From Sympetrum striolatum (Eukaryota; Arthropoda; Insecta; Odonata; Libellulidae): a stretch of DNA of 64,000 bases. Made by a program: the position numbers and the translations under genes. How positions within the stretch are numbered: the first letter of the stretch is position 1; each line of letters starts with the position of its first letter. The notes below the pieces were generated by a model, which searched no databases, was not told the origin of the DNA, and saw only the letters and a list, made by a program, of their open reading frames with translations. The stretch covers positions 20,926,459 through 20,990,458 of the forward strand of contig OX388349.1 in assembly GCA_947579665.1 (NCBI GenBank), written 5' to 3'. Of this stretch, positions 60,081 through 64,000 are shown one piece after another.

Positions 60081-61330
60081 GTGCGCGAATTCCCATTGTG
60101 AACTCAAAACGGAAGTACTCATGCTTCATTTCCGACCCTACTCCAACTCGGGCGAAAGAATCCCCTTATATTTAGCATCCGGATTAAAATCTCAAGACCG
60201 GCGGCTATAAAGGCGTACATCGTCCGGCGCCGGAGCTATTCTTGACTCCAACTCGAGTAGAGCAAATGTTTAACACTAGAAACTCCCCGTGGCCAGGTTA
60301 CGTGAAACCGAACTCTCTCTACCTCACAAGGCGAACAACTTTATGCCTTTGTATCCGCATTCAGCGAACACCGACACGGCGATCCGCCCCTCGTGGGCCA
60401 CCGCATTAAAAATGCAAGCAACGCTAAGGTAAAAGAGAATGTGCGACTCTCTTCGCTAAAGACCCCAGCGCCACCAGTCACGCGGCGGTAGGATGGGGAC
60501 TCAAAAGGACCAACCGGAAACAAAAGAGGCGAGAGTCGGGAAGGAGAGAGAGAGAGGGTGGACAAACAATAGGAAAAGGCTGTGGGGGCACACGTGGGAA
60601 GGGGGGGAATTAAGGGCGAAAACTTTCCCCGCCCGAAAAACATGCATTTCCCACTCGCGGCAAGAAGGGGGAACTTATCCTTTTTAACGCGAGGGGTCAA
60701 CGAAAGAATGCGACGGTACCGGGACTGTTAAAAAAAAGTGGACCCAGTACGATGCTGTGGGGAATCCCCGTATTTTTCAAGAGCGCCCGTGTAAAACATC
60801 CCGCTCCTACACTCGCTTAACGCCGTGTGGGGAGGCGTTATGTATGTGTGAAACTTACCGTTGGTGCGTGTGTCGCATTGCACCACGGGATACGGCGAAA
60901 TGGTCCTTGGGACGGGAGGGGTTTATTTTAATTGGTCGAGAATTTTTTGGGGGGAAGAGTGTTTGCCTGCGCTAAGGTGACGGAAGAGGAGGATTCTGGG
61001 AAGCGTGCGCTGATCCTATGGAAACGGGGAAGAATATTTCTAAGTGGCCCGGAAGAATGAGCGGGGATTACGCCCTCCGCCTTCTTTTGTCGGTGGAGGA
61101 AGAGACAAAGGGGAGTCGATATTAATTAAAAGCGTCGTCGGGAGATCGCAGGTAATGAGTGCGGAGTTGAATTATGAGGGAGCCTATTTAAATGAGTCGC
61201 CCCTTTGTATATTAAAAAAGGAGCTTTGTCAGGAGGACAATGCGATGCGAAAGACCTGTAACGAGCGGCGTAGAGGCAAGCGTGGATAAATTGTATTGGG
61301 GATGCAAATGGGAATTTTCATGGCTCTGGA
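60081..61330. other. Large GC island with C-to-G skew switch near 60485
   Basis: Line 60121-60180 has C20 and G8; line 60541-60600 has G26 and C6. GCGCCACC (GGTGGCGC on the minus strand) lies at 60468-60475, at the switch. A TATA-like CTATAAAGG lies near 60206. A 119-codon minus-strand frame (60700-60341) and plus-strand frames to 61289 have no domain. Confidence 0.58.
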
Positions 61331-62200
61331 GTCGTCTCCGATACGAAAAACTAAGAATTAATTCAAGGATTCCCCTCATTCTTGCATTTGTTTTCGGAGT
61401 TTACTGAGGAAGACATTTAGTTCAGTAACATGGAGAAAGAAGAAAAACTTAAAATCAAACCATGATATCTCTGTATTCATTAGAAATCTCTCTTCTACGG
61501 TTTCTTCTTCTTCCTAAACTCCTCTACACAATTTTATTCCTCACATATTCTTTGAAGGATAATTTTACCCTACGATGTGTATCTTTAAATCTAAATTATT
61601 TCCATACAAGGTTAATATCAGGATGTGACAGGGGTTTTCATGTTTATCTATGGATCATTTTACTTTTGTAGCTAGTTGAAGGTCATTAAATTCGTAATGA
61701 CATTTAGGTTAGTTGACTTGAACCCAAACTTTCGTTTTTGTTTTTCAGAATTTGTTGTTAATATTGTAACAATTTTATCTTGCATATTTTATACTGATAT
61801 TAAATTGTCTCAATTATCTGTGGATTCTTTGATAACTTTTATTGTTACTAAAAGTTAGTCCATTTCAAAACGGGTATTATATCTAATTTGATTGAAGACG
61901 GATATTTGAAAGACGGGTATGAGCATCAATTAAGAGCGTTAACACTAATCTTATTAAAGCCGTATCTTGAACATTCTAGAAGTAAAATTAGTTATCACTA
62001 CTTCATTCTTTCGGGATTTAAAATTTTCATTAGTAAGATTCCGAAAAGTTGTAACCTACATTTTTTAAATTTAATTTTAAACTATTATTTCTTCTTACAC
62101 TTATCTATAAACCCTATGAAAAATAAGTCCGTCTTTGTTCAACGAGTGCGAAGAGAGCGGAAGAAATTATATTTTAGGAAAACTATGAAGCAGAGGAAAA
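61331..62200. other. AT-rich non-coding stretch
   Basis: Three adjacent frames (69, 60 and 105 codons, 61462-62205) are F/L/I-rich from AT composition and show no domain. Confidence 0.45.
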
Positions 62201-62900
62201 ATTAGAATACCCCAAAAAAATGAAACACGGCAAACAGAGAAGTTCTCGAATTGTCTGAATAGCCGTGAGATCAAGAGGAATCAAGCGAGCCAAACTCTCT
62301 TTGGCATCCTGGAAATCGCACCTCCAACTCTCTGGCCCAGCCGTCAATAGATGACCATTGAAATCCGAACTCAAAAGACCTCGATGAGCTAAGCCTTCAA
62401 GAAGGTGACCTGACCAACCTCAGTGACCTCTGGAACCCTCAAAACTCGCTTCGAGAACGTGACGTGGGTACAACGAGGGCTAATTTCCAAATCCCCACTT
62501 CAAATCCCGGCCTTTTCAAGCCTACACCTCTTCAATTCCTCTCGGTAATACGACCGCAAGACTTTCCGAGGACGGCCCATCTCCACCAATCAATTGCCCT
62601 CCGACAGAGACTTGCAGAATGCCTGCGGGCTGTCCGAGGGTCAAGAGCGGCTTATCGGCAGAACTTACTGCCGAAGTTATAAGAGACCCGCTCCACGAAC
62701 GAGATTTCTCATCTCCAACATGTAGAGTTTGAGGTTCGAACCACTCCTGATTCTCAGCAAGTTGTAGCGGAATTCGGATTTTTAAGGGGTCAGGATGAAA
62801 TAGGCATCATGGGAAAGCTGATACCAGATTCTGAAGAGGGAAAATTTACGGAATCTGCGAGGTTATCTCACTCCCACGATCTAAAAATCATAAGCCAGGA
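62201..62900. other. GC island, C-rich left, G-leaning right
   Basis: C/A-rich at 62220-62620, G-leaning after 62740. A B-box-like GGTTCGAACCA occurs at about 62732 without an A box. Confidence 0.45.
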
Positions 62901-64000
62901 TACTCAGTAATATGTGTTTTTCTCAAGTAGCTTTCTATTGTGATACTTAACTCATTTTCCTTCTTAGAAAATTTTTCAAATTTTGCAATAATTCAGAATT
63001 AGAAACCAATCCTTAAAATTTTCCGTAAATCAAACAAATTAACAGATTGATTTTGGTCGATTGGAAAACTACTTAACTCAGCTAGAAGGATCAAGGATCC
63101 ATTTTGTATTCTAGATTCCTTTGCAGTATTATTTTATGCAGCATACATCTTCTACGGCCTGAGCTACAAAGTAATACACTGAAACTTCTTTTAGATTGGC
63201 TACGATACCGCGGACGTTAAAGTTTCTCAAAATGAATCGGCAGATTTCTATCTTCTATTCTGAAAAGAGGATGAGACTTCTACTACATAATTGAACATCC
63301 TCAGTTAATACAGTTAATAAATTTATTATAAAAAGCAAGCAGATGACCTAAAATCAATCCAATCAAAAGCGTATCAAATTTTATTTTAGTACTAATTTTA
63401 AGATAGAACGAGACAAGTTCTTGAAATTGGAAGTATAATCATTCCATGAGAAGAAAAAAAATGCTGAAAAATAATTCTCATTTAGAAAAAATACATGAAT
63501 GAAGTTTTTCAAGCATTAATATCATTTCCAAACACTTAGGCTTGGTAACGTAATTTTTTACTTAAGTTATATGAGATATTTTGTGGTTTCCGAATATGGT
63601 GAACGAAATATGATCCGACAACCGAATGATATTGCGAAACGGAATACATAAGTGAGCCAAGATACAAATGCATATGGAGCAAGAAAATCTTAAATGCTAA
63701 AGGGAGAGAGAATTAAAGTAAAAATAATAGAGGGTTGAGAAATTTGGAAGCAGGTATTCCGTATCGACCAAAAGAAAGCGTATCCTCTAAGGAAAATAAG
63801 GGGAAGGAAAGGATTAATTAACTAGAGGAAACGCAGGTGAATAAACCTCTTCCTCAAAGCTTATGGATTCAAAAACTAATTAATACAGCACTAGTATGCA
63901 TGTTAATGCATTTCAAGGAGATGAAAGAAGTCTCGGATGATTAAGGAAAGAATGACTGTTGAGGAGAAGTGGCAGATCAGAGTGCTGAGGACCAAGTAAG
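62901..64000. other. AT-rich non-coding stretch to window end
   Basis: No gene or repeat recognised. Purine-leaning after 63680. Confidence 0.5.

Noticed and set aside
61462..62205. Three consecutive hydrophobic frames that might be a membrane protein
   Set aside because: F/L/I richness follows from AT composition. There are no splice signals joining them and no conserved motif.

Overview
This window reads as intergenic or deep-intronic DNA from an animal genome, most likely an arthropod. It is AT-rich, has no long open reading frame with a recognisable cellular domain, and is full of decayed eukaryotic transposons: LINEs, tRNA-derived SINEs, a Helitron, hAT-type MITEs and a Penelope-like ribozyme repeat. 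An insect is my best guess. The species cannot be told from sequence alone. I found no confident cellular protein-coding gene, no intact tRNA or rRNA gene and no CRISPR array.

Layout. Positions 1-3140 hold a higher-order satellite of diverged ~165-bp monomers, each carrying a pol III B-box-like motif, folded into a palindrome with 1.19-kb arms. Positions 3537-4971 are a Helitron. Positions 6541-6703 are a foldback of two tRNA-type SINE halves. Positions 9845-10215 are an inverted pair of hammerhead-ribozyme-like repeats, interrupted by a short LINE insertion with an 8-bp target duplication. Two hAT-like MITEs lie at 15010 and 18061, LINE remnants at 19476 (+), 22359 (-), 53590 (+), 57262 (+) and 57745 (-), and three truncated copies of another LINE 3' end at 1702, 21389 and 44826. 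A tandem duplication covers 23195-24900, with a SINE inserted in its second copy. Related segments lie at 38855, 40285 and 46690.

Across the rest of the window, islands of higher GC content (about 0.3-1.2 kb) alternate every few kilobases with AT-rich sequence. Most of these islands share a polarity: C (and A) in excess on the left, G (and T) in excess on the right. This strand asymmetry is expected at a replication origin or a divergent transcription start, and it is the least explained signal here.

The features do not form a pathway. What links them is retroelement biology: RNA hairpins at LINE 3' ends (one supported by compensatory base changes), pol III promoter boxes in SINEs and satellite, a self-cleaving ribozyme motif, and repeated nesting of one element in another.
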